Of a stretch of 64,000 nucleotides of DNA, positions 22,323 through 34,524 are shown piece after piece (the first letter of the stretch is position 1; every line of letters begins with the position of its first letter). This DNA is from Solicoccozyma terricola (lineage: Eukaryota; Basidiomycota; Tremellomycetes; Filobasidiales; Piskurozymaceae). The notes under the pieces are model-generated. The model saw nothing but the letters and a program-made list of their open reading frames with translations. It was not told the origin of the DNA and made no database searches. The translations under genes were made by a program, and so were the position numbers. The DNA lies in contig BCLD01000017.1 of assembly GCA_001600875.1 (NCBI GenBank), forward strand, positions 148,069 through 212,068. Reading direction: 5' to 3'.

Positions 22323-24138
22323 ATGAGTTTGGATGACACAGCCGAGTCACGTGATATCGAAATGATTCGTCATCGATTGCTCGATTCAGGAACAGCCAAT
22401 CTAACCAATCTATCGCCCACTTCCCCACCTCGTCCCATGGCCGTATGCACATGCTCCCAAGAGCGCATCTACCTCGGCTGCTCTCTCCATTCCCCACACA
22501 CGTATCTCTCCCACTCCCGCTTCCACCGTCTCATCCACTGTCCCCGCTCCCACCGTCGCGTTGCATTCAGCGACGCAGGTGATCCAAATGGAGATGTAAC
22601 ACTCGTTGTGCTCCCTAGTAGTTGTTCCAGACTTGTCGTGGCGGGTGTAGAGCCAGTATTGAGGGACTGGGGGGTTAGGATCGTTTGTGTAGATAGAGGT
22701 GGATGTGGTGGGACGGAGGATGTACAGCTGGATGAACGTGTACAAGTTAGTACCGGTAGGTCGTCATCTGGAACGAATTGAATGAACACAGCGTCCTGAC
22801 TGATCACGGATATAACGGATTCGGCTCCGGGACACAGATCAGATTGTTTCAGTATTAGAACATCTCAACGTCGTTCCGAAATCGATCATCGCCTCTTCAG
22901 GTGGTATATAGTAAGTCGCTCAAAGCACCCGCCCTTCTCTCCATTCACAAATCAGCATCTAACCAATACCCTCTATCCATCTCCAACAGCTACGCTCTCC
23001 ACCTCCTCTCCACATACCCACCCTCTCTTCTTCTTCCATCCACCACAGCAAAATCCCAGCTCCCACCATTATACCTACTCGCACCGTGGTCTCCACCTTT
23101 ATCCTCTTCTGGTCTTCCGTCTCTGCCAGGTATCGGAGGTGAGAGTTATTTTCAACCATTGGGGTTTATTCCTACGAGTTTGATAAAGGTACAGCATCTC
23201 ATTGTGAGTTATTCTCCTCTGTACTGTACTTTTATCGAGAATCTTTCTCATCATCATCTTTCGAGACAACCCTCTGTCATAGGTACCACATCTAATCCCA
23301 ATCTCCAACTCACTCTTAATCTCGTTCTCCGCATCATCCACCTTATTCTCACGAGTTACACCCAACTCCACCGCCACGTCAACTACAAAGGCGAAACAGA
23401 AGGAAGAGAAGAGGAAGGAATTCCCATATGGAAGGTATTGGAAGAAAGATGGTAAAAAGGTTATTGGGGATTGGATTATGGCGGAGAGGATTGAAGGGTT
23501 TGGACAAGGTGTGTAATCTTTCTTCTTCAAGTGATAGATGGACTGATGTGGCGAGAATAGAACACTTGTTGTGCTTATCTCGAGGAATCGATATGGGACC
23601 CAAGTGGTTTGAAGAAAAATTGAATGACCTCGGGAAGAAGATCAAAAATATCGCTGGGATCCCCCACGACACTGTCACCACCACCACCACCACCACCAGT
23701 GATGCACCGAATAAACTGGACAAAGAGGACAAGTTGCGGATAGAATGCTGGTTCGGGGATAAAGATGGGATGGTTCCTCTAAAAGGACAAGGTGAGAGCT
23801 TCACCATCATCATCACGCGTACCGGAGCTGAATGTCAGAGATTGGCAGAGTGGCTGAATAAAATATTGAGTACGAGGGAGGAGATTGATTATACAGTGCA
23901 TAAGGTCAAGGGAGGGACGCATAATGATCTGTAAGTATGGGCAACATCACTTGCAAAGGGAGGTTCCAGCCTTTGCCATACTCTAAAACCACTCTCTTCT
24001 CATAGAATCGATAGATACTCAGCTTTCGGTGCTATTCTCGAACGTATCGGTACACAACCATCTGAAGACGAGGATGAGGTGGTCGACGGTGAAAGCATAG
24101 AGAATGGTGAGAATGTCGCTTCTATTGAAGGAATCTGA
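22323..24138 (+). CDS. Alpha/beta-hydrolase-fold protein
   Basis: Exons 22323-22755, 22838-22910, 22990-23203, 23283-23508, 23561-23930 and 24006-24138 join in phase to 482 residues. Family signs are RRVAFSDAGDPNGDVTLVVL (first strand), RIVCVDRGGCGGT after the oxyanion loop, and DQIVSVLEHLNVVPKSIIAS leading to SSGGIYYALHLLS, where the nucleophile elbow is degenerate. The end contains GDKDGMVPLKGQ and KGGTHNDL, the acid and histidine regions. The substrate is unknown. Exon 3 has two possible donors (after 23188 or 23203); the second is a GTGAGT and retains a QH pair. A 36-nt read-through inside exon 5 could also be a tiny intron. The start codon is uncertain: an RTCACGTG site at 22346-22353 falls inside the predicted coding region, and the next Met would be 13 residues later. 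Confidence 0.75.
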
Positions 24139-24670
24139 AAAGGCGATGTGGGATGTCGCGAAACCGTTGTATTAGCCGTGGAATTAAATGGTGTTCGACG
24201 GACATTTGCAGTAGATTAACGACACTAAATCGTTACGATCAGTCGAAACAGTGGTTCTCCACAAGGATCAAGTGTCGATCGAGAATAGATGCGACGTAGA
24301 TGCAGCTGTTGAGAGGTTGATCCCCCTCTGATCCAACTTCATAAGCGTGGTTCAAGTAAGGTCTCAAAACACCTGATGGATGGGGCGTGCACACGAACAA
24401 GGAATTCCGAAGCGATCAAAGGGGATTTATTATAGATAATCATGATTCATGATGACCGAACCCATAATCTTGACCTTTCGTACATACATACCATTGAAAA
24501 CTCGCGCCTCTCTTTCACTCCTAGCCCACATCCCCGTCACCCATATCCCAAATAATATTCACAATCAACCGTCGTAAAGCATGAAATATCATCAATTCAA
24601 ACAGGGAGTATATGACATCTATTCGCGCCAATATCAGCCTTCCTTCGCTAGGAACCCTTCCTCCATGAAC
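24139..24670. other. Convergent spacer between hydrolase and NAS2
   Basis: 3' UTR space of two convergent genes; no gene or RNA is seen. Confidence 0.5.
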
Positions 24671-25732
24671 TCACCCTAACATCCCTCTCCCACCCCATCC
24701 ATTTCTCGGGACAAGTATTATATCGATTTCTTCCATTTCTCCTTCTGATAACGTTTGTTCGGCCGATTGTTTCTGGTTCGGATCCTGATGTGATTCGAGT
24801 GCTTCTCCTTTTCCATGGGTGTCAGGGTTAACGATTGAGCTTGGAACAGGGAGACGAGAACGTCGGATTGATATCTTTACTTCGATCTGGATGGAATCGC
24901 AACCCGAATCATGAATCCAAAAACAAAATGATTATCAGTACCCGTTCAAAGAGGACGGACTGAAGCCTTCTTGAGATAAATGGCTGCAGCGACAAACTCA
25001 CCCCTTCGGAACGATTAACGACTTTTGCAATATCGGTCAAGGAAGATATTGTTTCACTAGTGAGGTGTGAGAATTGGATGATTTGATCTTGGGGTTTAAG
25101 GCCCTATAAAACGCATCGAATCGATTGCAAAAGAAGGAACAAATCTCTCAGTTATACGTGCATAGGTGAGAACCCATCTGGTTTGTTTAGGGGTGGAAAC
25201 ACTCACGGATAATTCAGCTGGACTATTCGACATGACTGAATTCACTCTCGCAAATGGTATCCTCTTCCCACTTGCTAAATCGTCCTTCCCGGCGACTCCA
25301 GACTCTTTCACACTCTGCACAGGCATCAACACCTCCAAGCCCTTGGCCAACTCATCCATCACATCTCTCAAATCATTCTTAGCTCGAATCAACCCTTGTC
25401 TGGCGGTTCGGATGGCAAGGATGTCGATATCGGAACGAGGGAAACCAGATGCGTCAACGAGAGATGGAGTATGAAGGGTTGCGTTGTTCTATGTCAGAGG
25501 GAGAGAGTCAGGATCCCGGGGGGGGGGGGNNNNNNNNNNNNNNNNNNNNNNNNNNNNNNNNNNNNNNNNNNNNNNNNNNNNNNNNNNNNNGGGGGGGTGG
25601 ATGAGGAGCGGGAGTGGAGTGGGGGGTACTTACTGCTGATAGAGTGGAATGGTAAGCGTCAATCAATATTTCAATGTCCTTCTTCTGCTTGATGAGATGG
25701 TCGACCGATTGTCTGGTGGGTGGTTGAGACAT
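24671..25732 (-). CDS. NAS2: 26S proteasome assembly chaperone (PSMD9/p27)
   Basis: Exons 25732-25634, 25488-25207, 25103-25002 and 24886-24671 give 232 residues. Nas2 binds the C-terminus of Rpt5 and escorts base assembly of the 19S particle. The N-terminal helical region (QSVDHLIKQKKDIEILIDAY) leads to the family signature TPSLVDASGFPRSDIDILAI. RTARQGLIRAKNDLRDVMDE and the PDZ domain follow (FARVNSVMSNSPAEL, then GLKPQDQIIQFSHL). The C-terminal strand is LVPRNGWGGRGMLG, as in other Nas2 proteins. Intron 1 contains the 61-N gap flanked by G-runs, so the intron length is not known, but the exon phases on both sides agree. Divergent from the haloacid dehalogenase gene by 207 bp. Confidence 0.92.
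25530..25590. other. Assembly gap (61 N) inside NAS2 intron 1
   Basis: Flanked by 12 G (25518-25529) and 7 G (25591-25597), so probably an unresolved poly-G/poly-C tract. It is intronic and does not affect the protein. Confidence 0.95.
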
Positions 25733-25939
25733 TGGCGAGGGAGTAGAGTGAAGCTAGGTAGCAGTTGGACAACGATGGCCATGTGAGACGAGCGAGTGGT
25801 TGTCCGGCCCCTTCTTGTGCTTGTTCACGGAGATCAATGTCCGCGTGGTGACTAACCCTCCGCCCCCACCTCCACCTCCACTTCCACCTCCTCCTCTCGT
25901 GGTGTGCACTGTCCATTCCAACATCTCATCATCATCGTC

Positions 25940-27294
25940 ATGTCTACCTCACTCGATTCAGTCCAGTATCTCTTCTTCGACGTGTTCGGGACCGTAGTCG
26001 ACTGTATGTTGCCTTAGCCTCCGCTGTCACTCAACAGGCAGCTCTTATTGATCCCCTACCCTGACCTCACACTGACAGGGAAAGGTTCCATCTCCACTCA
26101 TCTCGCTCATCTGTCCGCCTCTCAGTCCGCGGCTGGTAGTCGTAGAGAAGTCGATATAGAGGAATGGAGATGGAGAGCTCAACAATGGCGAGATGGCTTT
26201 TTTCAATATATAAAAGGGTTGAAGCAAGGGGAGAGGAATGACGGTGGGATGGATGTTAGTCTCCTTCGTACTCGGTCTCTTCTTGTGAAACCTACCGCTC
26301 AGACTCAGTTGTGGGGGCGTTTCACTTGATGTGGCGTAGGAAGTTCATCGAATCGTCTTGGATCGCTTGATACCCACTTGGAAAGATATACAATGGGATG
26401 ATGAGACTCGAGAGAAGGCCGTGTTGGGTTGGCATCGTCTGGACGGTGAGTTGTACTCAGTTGGCGAGATGATATGGTCTTGGCGGAATTTTTATGTTTA
26501 CTGCCTGCTTTGGGTGGCAATCCAGGGTGGGAGGATTCATCAGAAGGCTTGAAGAGGTTGAGGAAGAAATTCGTACTGTAAGTCTTACCATTAATCCACG
26601 CTACTAGTTCGCTCGCCCGCCATTCAGTCCCGCCTGCATATATACCCGTCTATCATAATACCTCTAACCTTTGTCTCCAACCCTCGCACCCCTTCACAAC
26701 CTTCACTACACTCCAATTCCCGTTCCAACCCGTTCCCAACAGATCTACATTGACAAACGGAGACACAGCCGTGATGATTGAAATGGCGAGATACACCGAT
26801 TTATGCTGGGATACTCATCTATGGTATATCATTCCAGTGCCCATTTTCAAGTCCTGATCACGTATTTACTGAACCACCCTCCTTCCTTGACCTCATGTCT
26901 TAGCGGCGACTCGATCAGATCTTATAAACCAGATCCAGCAATGTATAATCAAGCGATTAGGCTGTCACGTCTTGATCCTGGGAATTGTGCAATGGTCGCG
27001 GCTCATGCGTATGATTTGGATGCTGCAAAGAAGTGGTGAGTTGTTTTGAGAGTTGTTTCCTTTCCGTTTCCATACTCGCTTTGCCCGTGATGGTTTACCA
27101 GTAACATCTACGTCTCCCGACTGATTGTTGACCTCGTTCCTCTCGGTATTCACAGCGGGATGAAAACAATCTACATCAAACGATCGACTGAAGATACCGA
27201 TCAATTTCTGACGCCGTCCAATACTGAAGGAAGGTTCGATTTGTTTATCGAGGAAGGAGGTTTGAAAGGGTTGGCTAGGGCGTTGGGGCTTTAG
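25940..27294 (+). CDS. HAD-superfamily hydrolase, haloacid dehalogenase type II-like
   Basis: Exons 25940-26003, 26079-26254, 26340-26445, 26526-26577, 26743-26823, 26904-27035 and 27156-27294 join in phase to 249 residues. Motif I is YLFFDVFGTVVDWKGS with the nucleophilic Asp. Motif II is the Thr in LSTLTNGDTAV. The catalytic Lys lies in SYKPDPAMY, and motif IV is MVAAHAYDLDAAKKCGM. The cap segment (VLGWHRLDGWEDSSEGLKRL) matches 2-haloacid dehalogenases. Fungal members are widespread and their physiological substrate is usually unknown, so dehalogenase activity is not assured. All six introns are GT-AG and short. Confidence 0.9.
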
Positions 27295-27473
27295 GAAATT
27301 TTTGGTCCATTGCGCGTTGGCATGGTGTGTCTGGGCAATGCCCATCCCGCTGGTCGTTTGAGATATCAGGGGATGAACCAAGAGTAGGTTACTGCACAGA
27401 TAAACCAATGTTTCATTACAAATGAAAATAAAACAAAGATAGTTATATCATCAATCTAGGCCGCAATGGACTT

Positions 27474-29530
27474 TCAACTAGACGGTGGTACTCCTGCAAG
27501 GACCCAATTCATTTGTATGAGTTCAACGTAACTTGTTCATCGACCTACAACTTCCCACTCACTACCAGAAAAGATCAACTCAACTGCCGCTTCGACATTC
27601 CCACCTGTCATCTGAAGCGCTCGAATGTTCTGTTGTGGATCACACAAACCCTGTTCACATCCACCAGTGCCAAAACGTCAGACTCTTCGTCTCGTAATTC
27701 TGATAAGTGATGCCTAACCTCCCGCTTCAGACTCACCATCTCATTCAACTGCAACAATTGCGCTTGAAACCTCTCCTCCAATGATCTCGTATCCACAGGA
27801 GCAGCAGGAGCAGCTAATTCACCACCTGCGCCACCCAGTCCTCCGAAACCACCCAATCCACCCATTCCACCCATTCCACCCATTCCCATCAGTCGTTGCA
27901 TCATCGCTGGATCCATCCCGAATGGGTTTGCCGCCGCGCCAGTACCAGCTCCACCGCCAGCACCAGCAGCCGGTGCACCTGCACCGAACATGCCCGCGAA
28001 TGGATTTGCCGCAGCACCACCCGCTGCTCCGGCAGTTGATGGAGCACCTCCAGCAGCAGCAGCACCAAACGCGCCAGGAGGAGGGAAAGAAGCTCCAGCA
28101 GCTCCACCTCCTGGCATTCCTCCTTGCATTTGCATCATCGATCTGATCATGTCAGGATCGGACCTGGGGTAGTAACATCGCATGGAGAGATCCGTCAATA
28201 TACGCTAGAAGGGGATTTCCGAGAAACGGTTCAGCGTGCATCGAACACTTACATCATCTGCCTGAAGAAAGGGGATCTCATCATTTCTCGCATTTGAGGA
28301 GCCATGGAGGCGAGTTGAGGGTTGCTGGCGATGATCTGAGGATCGGGAGAGGGGTTTGCAGGACGGTGGTTCGCATCCAAATCGGTAAGGAAGCCGTGTG
28401 GTCGTGAATTGAGCAGTCGCGGAAGATAGAGAGGAGATTCAGGAGGTTGAGCGAGGAGGAAGAGGAAAATAAGGGGTGGCAAGGGTGGAATTGACATTTG
28501 GTCGTCACGTCAGATAATTTATGAAGAGGGGTTTTTAAAGTACGCCGTGGTTGTTGGATGAAATGTCGGAAGAGTGGGAAGACAAAGGAAATACGTCAGC
28601 TCGTATCCTTTCATCTTACCCGCCCCGCCACCAACAACTCTCAACACGCACCTGATCCATCATCTCCGGCGTCAACGAACTCATCATCTGGGAAACCGTC
28701 TCTGGATTGTTCATCAGGTCATTAAGCTATAACATGTTTGTCCCAAATATCAATTAACTTGTCCTCCCATAGCTCACCGACCTCTATTCAAACTCACCGC
28801 ATTCGGGTCATTCAAATTCCCAGCCCCCATGGTTGCAAACGGATTGAACACGCCTCCTCCCATTCCATGTCCTTGAACTCCTTCCAAAGCCGCTAGTGGA
28901 TTCCCAGCGAATTGCATTCCGGTACCCATATTAGAAGGAACGCCGGTGCCGGTGCTTGTACCAGTGGAGCGAGCGGCGGGAGTGGATGGGGTGGCAGCAG
29001 CGGATGATTTGGAAGCACCTTTGACGAGGTGAATTGAGTGGTTGTTCTGTAGAGTGAATCGTAATTGGGTTAGTAATCGTGATTAAAGAGGGAGGAAGAT
29101 GATGAAGAGGGACATACTTGAACCTTGTAGGTCGATAGAGCATCATCATCTTTCAATACCTTGCCTGAAACGAAAACACAACCCACCACCATCCGCTCGA
29201 ATCAGCTTCTCTCCTTCTGAGCATCGTACGGGAGTTTGCTATTTTGCTACACACCAGAGTAGATCAACCTCTGCCTATCTTTCTCAATACTGGTCAATTC
29301 GACCAGTTTATCTTTCAGATCAGAGACTGTACATGATGGGGAAATCTGAATAGCTAGTTTGAGCTCTGATGGACCTTTGATGTTGCTATGCGGGAGAGGC
29401 GAGGAGCAAGGCGTCGTGCGAGTGACGGAGGGTAGACATAAGGTGCGGTGATGAGAGACGGCTGGGTCAGGTTTTGCAAAGAAAGACAGACGTACATCGT
29501 GATCTCTGGAAGAGTGGTCTCGTCTGCCAT
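27474..29530 (-). CDS. DSK2: Ubiquilin-type shuttle protein
   Basis: Carries ubiquitinated clients to the proteasome. Nine exons (29530-29496, 29385-29255, 29164-29118, 29046-28798, 28726-28652, 28335-28253, 28163-27737, 27650-27563, 27493-27474) give 384 residues. The N-terminal UBL domain reads ITINIKGPSELKLAIQISPS to YSGKVLKDDDALSTYKVQ and NNHSIHLVKG. STI1-type repeats follow (LNDLMNNPETVSQMM, IIASNPQLASMAPQM, MMRSPFFRQMMSDPDMIRSM). A Gly/Ala/Pro-rich linker with GMGGMGGMGG repeats precedes the C-terminal UBA domain (FQAQLLQLNEMGLCDPQQNI, RALQMTGGNVEAAVELIF). The last 20-nt exon is tentative: without splicing at 27562 the frame ends about ten codons later, still outside the UBA domain. Confidence 0.93.
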
Positions 29531-29732
29531 ACTTGGGTCGTGATCAATTAATTTGCTGTGTTTGTGTTTTTGGAACTTGACTCCTGGAGTACGCTCTCAG
29601 GCTATTAGGGTGTCTGACAGGATGCTGGTATGTTGCAGCACTTGACGAAGTATATGTTGGTGTCCGACGATGTCACTGCTCCAGCTCTGCTCACCATCGA
29701 CGACGACGATGACGGGGCGGCGACGAGCGGAT

Positions 29733-29738
29733 CACGTG
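29733..29738. promoter_or_regulatory. E-box (ATCACGTG) between DSK2 and EMC3
   Basis: CACGTG preceded by AT, so a Cbf1-type RTCACGTG, in the 306 bp divergent promoter, about 100 bp from the EMC3 start. Confidence 0.35.
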
Positions 29739-29836
29739 TCGCAAACCACTGGGCAGTCGACCAACCATAGTCCCCAGCAACCATCGTCGGTGTCGACACA
29801 TACTCACGGTTCAGCTAGCCATCAGCACCCGTCGCC

Positions 29837-31161
29837 ATGGCAGAAGCGTGAGTAGACAGTCCCGTTTCATTTTGCAGGTGAAGGGCTCCAGCTGATGCGT
29901 CGCGATGGGATGGGGATCTTGAATGCAGTCAACCGTTGTTCCTTGATCCCTCTATCAGGGTGAGTGCAGCAGATGTATATCACTTTGGGTTCTGGGGTCG
30001 CTTACATTCACCATGGTCGTCGGTCGTATGTCCAGGACTGGGTACTTTTCCCAATCACCCTGGTCATGGTGAGCACATTGATCGACCTCCGGCGATTATA
30101 ACGGGCCCGAAATAATCTCAACGAATTGCTGGATTTCCTGTTTTCCCAACTAGATTCTCGTCGGTCTTTTGAGACATTATGTGACTTTGCTACTCAACTC
30201 GCCGCCAAAGAAACAACCCGTCGCTGTAGTTCGAGAACAGTACGGAGCTTTTTTTCATTCTTCGATCAATCTCAACTTTACACGCACCACTGACGCTAAA
30301 CCAAATATCCATCTAATAACTACAGACGCGCACTTCTCCGAGCTCAACTTCTTCGAGCTTCCGCTCCCTTGTCTCCTCTTCCGCCTCCCACATATCATTC
30401 CCTCTCACTAGCGCTTGCCACGTCGCTCTCCACCGGAGAACACTTGAAACCAGCAAAGCCTTCCTCGGAGGGTGAAGGAGCAGCTCCATCGAATCCCCTC
30501 ACTGATCCAAGTCAAATGGAAACTATGATGGATGGACTGAAGAAACAAGCGGTGATGATGGTTCCTAACATGGTTATCATGCAATGGATCAACCTTTTCT
30601 TCTCTGGATTTGTATTGAGTGAGTCACTTACCATCGGGATTCTCTTTCTGTCTCGCCTTTGTCGAATTGGGAATACTGATATACATGTTAATGACAGTTA
30701 AATTACCCTTCCCATTGACGTATGGATTCAAAGCCATGCTTCAGCGAGATATTGCAACTCCAGATATGGACGTAAGATACGTCTCTGCTTTGAGTTGGTA
30801 TTTCTTGAACTTGTTTGGATTGAATGGTGTTTTCCGATTGATCTTGGGAGGAGAGAATGGTGAGAAAAGTCCCCCACTTTCATGCTCACAACCCTGGCGT
30901 CGTAAAAAGACTGATGAAATGGTCCACGGGTGATTAGCTGCGGATGGAAGTCGTGACATGTCATCAATGGCTATGCTCTCTGGAGCTGCAACAACACCAG
31001 CAGGACCAGGCCAACCAGATATGTCAAAACTCTACAAAGCCGAGGTTGATAATCTAGCGTTGGCAGATGGTATGTACAAATACGCTGGAGATGGAATCGA
31101 AGAGCGCATATTGAAGTTGTTCGGCAAGGAGGTCGGTGGGGAAAGTAAGAAGGATCGGTGA
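29837..31161 (+). CDS. EMC3: ER membrane protein complex subunit 3
   Basis: Emc3 is the Oxa1/YidC-like insertase core of the ER membrane complex. Exons 29837-29847, 29929-29959, 30036-30068, 30154-30239, 30326-30618, 30698-30859 and 30938-31161 give 279 residues. The start MAEAQPLFLDPSIRDWVLFP is typical, followed by the first membrane span (FPITLVMILVGLLRHYVTLL) and LLNSPPKKQPVAVVREQRAL with a cytosolic coiled coil. MVPNMVIMQWINLFFSGFVL and VSALSWYFLNLFGLNGVFRL are the other spans. The four N-terminal exons are tiny (11, 31, 33 and 86 nt), so the start is found only by joining phases. It converges on EXO84 with 100 bp between stops. Confidence 0.93.
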
Positions 31162-31261
31162 ATCTGTAACAGTCAAACCACCGGGGAATATCGTGAATCG
31201 TTAAATACAATCATCTCCTCTTTGATATACAAAACAAAATGTGCCAAATGTAGATCGATCA

Positions 31262-34256
31262 TCAGACTAGCTCTGGGGTCTGTGGTGTCTTTGGAGGAGC
31301 CCGTGCTCGTCTTTCGCTCCTCGGGGGTGGTCTTGGACTGGCGTCTCCTCGAGATGGCCGCGCCGGCAGTATAGTGCTTCCCTCGCCCGCACCTGGGGGA
31401 TTGGTTGATCTTTCTTCTGAATTTGTACGAGGTGAAACGGTGGATTTTGCAGAGTGGTCTGTGAATACACGGCTCGGAAGAACGGCAGGATCGGAGTGAT
31501 TCGGCTGGAGTAGCGTGGACAGGAGGAATGTAAAATCATGCCCCGCTTCACGTAACAGCTGGAAGAGATCATGTGTGCGTGTTAGCGAAATGGGTCGCAT
31601 GAGAATACAACGAGAGGACAGCCCACCTTGCGGTTGTGTGTGGCGGTGACGCGAAGACAGTCGTCAACCGTTTCCTGACTGACGGAGGGACAATATACCT
31701 GCCGGCGAAAAGTATCCGCAAAGTGCTCGACCTGCTCTTGGACCCACTCGCTGAGGCCTATGTGGGATGGGTGAGAGGGAATTGTGAGTACCATTCCCCA
31801 TCTTTAGACAGATCAAGCACATACCCGAAGCCATCCGGTTCTCTTTGAACGCCGCAAGGAACCACTCGCTCGTGTGTTTTAATATCGTGAACGTTACCAA
31901 ACCGAGTTCGTTGATATACATGTAGATATCCCCGTCGAAGCCAATCATTCTGATACGTTTCTGCAGAAGAATCTTCCGGGCGGCAAGGAAGGTGTCTCTT
32001 GCAAGCTCTCCTTCCTCCAGTGCATTAAGAAGCGCTGCCAGTCGAACGACTTGAGACCGCTTGACATTGGGATCTGAAAGGTCATATACGATTTCCGAGA
32101 CCAGGCGCTTCGACAATTTTTTTAATCGGCCATTGAGCGACGTAGCAGATGCTTTAGCAGCTGGTTTAGCGATTTGAGACCGCGCTGTAGATGAGTATCA
32201 GCATCGAGTGCCAATATGTTCGTCGTGCGTGAGCTCACCCTTCTCCACCTGAGAGACGGCATCCTCCCAGCTTTTCGTAGCGATAGCCATGGTGAGCTGG
32301 TCTTCAAAAGAGTCCAGCCATGTTGTGTCCAGTCCTGACGCAGCTGGTCTAGACAGCGAGGCAGGTAGACTAGGCACAGGAGGCGCTCCCTGTGCGGAGA
32401 GTTGCCCTAGCATCTGTTGGAAATCAACAATCAGCCAAAGACACCAATCCGACATGTCCTTTCTCAACCCACATCACCGCTCCACATGCTCTTTCTCTTC
32501 TCTTGTTCCTTCTCATTGTCTTTCCGCTTCTTATTGGATAGCTCCGAAGCAACGTGGCGGAAAGCAGCAAGGAGAGCCTTCTTGTCATCTGACCTCGATG
32601 TCCGATAGACGAAAGTTTCTTTACCACGACGAACTTTGATAGCGTTTGTAAGATCTAAACCAAAAGACGCCCCCCATCAGGAAAGATGTGACCATCATAC
32701 CAAGGGCCTACCTAGTTCTCACCTCCGCTATCCTTTACATCGACGATCACAACCTCCGTTAGATTCCAACACCTTTCAGCTACCAACCTTCCATCCTTAT
32801 CTGCCTTGGTCTCCTCGTCCCCTCTCTTCCTTTTTCTCGCTGCTACTAATAGTAAATCACTCAATAAAAACAACTCGACGTTCTGCTTGACCTTGTACGT
32901 CGCGCTGTTCAGTTCTACGAAATTCTTGGCCTCGCAGACTAAATGACGACCAGGTAGTAACGGTAAAAATTTCTGTGAACCGGATATCGTCGTCCATAAG
33001 GATTGTAATTGAGTTCTGTAAAGATTTTGAAGATCCAACAGAGAATTTCTTGCCGTTTTCCTCCTTTCCACTGGTTCTGGCACTCTGATGAGCAAATAGA
33101 ACCATACCGTCTGACAATCACCAACTCACGGGAATTCATCCCTTTCCCATTCCCAGTATCTTCAGCTCCCACTTCAAGGCCCAAGAGCTCAGGAACTGTC
33201 TTCCACTCCGCTAAGAGGTCTTTAAGCTCTAACATGTCATTCTCGAGCGTGGAGATCTCCTTTGAGATATCGACGAATTGGGCGTAGCTGAGTTTGAAAG
33301 GTGGTGGTATGCGAAATCAGTATGATGATGGACGGCAATTACGTGGAATATAGGTTCACTTCTTAAAGACGTTTTGTTTGAGCTAAAGATTGAAAACAAA
33401 GGTCAGTTTCAGACTTGATCAGCGCTCAAAACTTGGTCATCATTCACCTCTGTAGCATTCTCTCCTTTCCTATTCATTAAAGCCTCTTTGAAATCAGCGA
33501 CTTCATCGTCCTCCGCTCCAGCGAGAGTCTGCTTTATATCTACAGTCCACATGATATGTTAGCACACATCCCCCCTTGGCTTTCATTTTCCCAAAATCAC
33601 TCACAGCTCTGCACGTCCACTTCCTTCTTCAAAACCTCCAAATCCCAACCTTTTTTCCGCTCCACTTCTCCCATTGCTGACGATCCTACTCCACCACGCC
33701 CCTCGCCTCGACGCTTCAACATATCAGGAGCAATTGAATGTCTAGGTTTTACATATTCTTCTTCTCGAGTTGTATCCCGACTTGAGATCATGTCTTTGGC
33801 TGTTGGACCGCGAGATCCTGATAATGAGTATCCGGAGAGATCAGCGAATGTGGAAGATGAGTTGGATGTAAGGTAGGCTTGTCTCATTTCTCGGGGGATG
33901 GCGGAGAGGATGGGGAGAGGAGGAGCAGCTTCAATTGTTGGTAAATCGGCGTAGCTGTTTGATATGTGAATGAAGGGACGGGATGGTGGGTGTTTCAGTA
34001 AGATAATCCATGGATCGGTGAGAGCCTTTTTAGCTTACCGCATCGACACCCTATCCTTGATCTTCTCTCCAACGATGCTCTTCCTTCTATTGGTCATGCT
34101 CGCCATATCTCCGCCGCCAGCGGCAGTGCCAGCGGCAGCGCTGCCAACCCCATTCCCCTTCCCCGCTGTTCTTGCAGCCTTCACATATCCAGGCTGTTGC
34201 TTCTTTATCGATCCGGATTGAGAAGGCTGAGTGGATGATTTGTTACGGAGCGACAT
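31262..34256 (-). CDS. EXO84: Exocyst complex component EXO84
   Basis: Tethers secretory vesicles at the plasma membrane. Eleven exons (34256-34039, 33954-33605, 33539-33448, 33382-33360, 33287-33130, 33082-32723, 32654-32473, 32413-32239, 32184-31825, 31757-31627, 31558-31262) join in phase to 781 residues. The N-terminus is disordered. The Vps51-type helix region reads LKQNVFKNYAQFVDISKEIS then TLENDMLELKDLLAEWKTVP. The PH-like domain spans about residues 280-420 (FLPLLPGRHLVCEAKNFVEL, VELFLLSDLLLVAARKRKR). The helical cullin-repeat region follows (VVRLAALLNALEEGELARDT, FDGDIYMYINELGLVTFTIL, VSQETVDDCLRVTATHNRK). A Pro/Ser/Arg-rich tail ends PKTPQTPELV. An upstream in-frame Met (34469) was rejected because the extension has leader-like composition. 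Confidence 0.92.
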
Positions 34257-34412
34257 GACGGTGGTGGGCGGGATTAGGGATGGGACGTGATCATGGGGGT
34301 GGGTGGGAGATGGACGGACAGCGGTGGAAAGAGCGGTGCTGATTGGATGGACTGTGTGCTCACCATCGGCCATCCTTGTCGTCACCATCGCCCTCGCCCT
34401 CCTCCCGTCGAT

Positions 34413-34418
34413 CACGTG
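34413..34418. promoter_or_regulatory. E-box (ATCACGTGA) between EXO84 and GCN3
   Basis: CACGTG within ATCACGTGA, RTCACGTG on the plus strand, 107 bp before the eIF2B-alpha start in a 268 bp divergent promoter. Confidence 0.35.
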
Positions 34419-34524
34419 AAATCCCGTGTCAAGCCGTCTAACTCGGTCGACTGTGTTTCCACCACCCAAGTCAGAGAACCCTCTTCCAATTCAACAACCC
34501 TGCAGCACCCCATCATCCATCACA

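Noticed and set aside
22231..22807. Reverse-strand frames overlapping the hydrolase start
   Set aside because: Antisense shadows; the forward frame continues in phase into recognised hydrolase motifs.
34257..34469. Longer EXO84 N-terminus from the upstream in-frame Met
   Set aside because: The added residues are encoded by promoter-like sequence containing the E-box, and the next Met (MSLRNKSS) gives a normal start.
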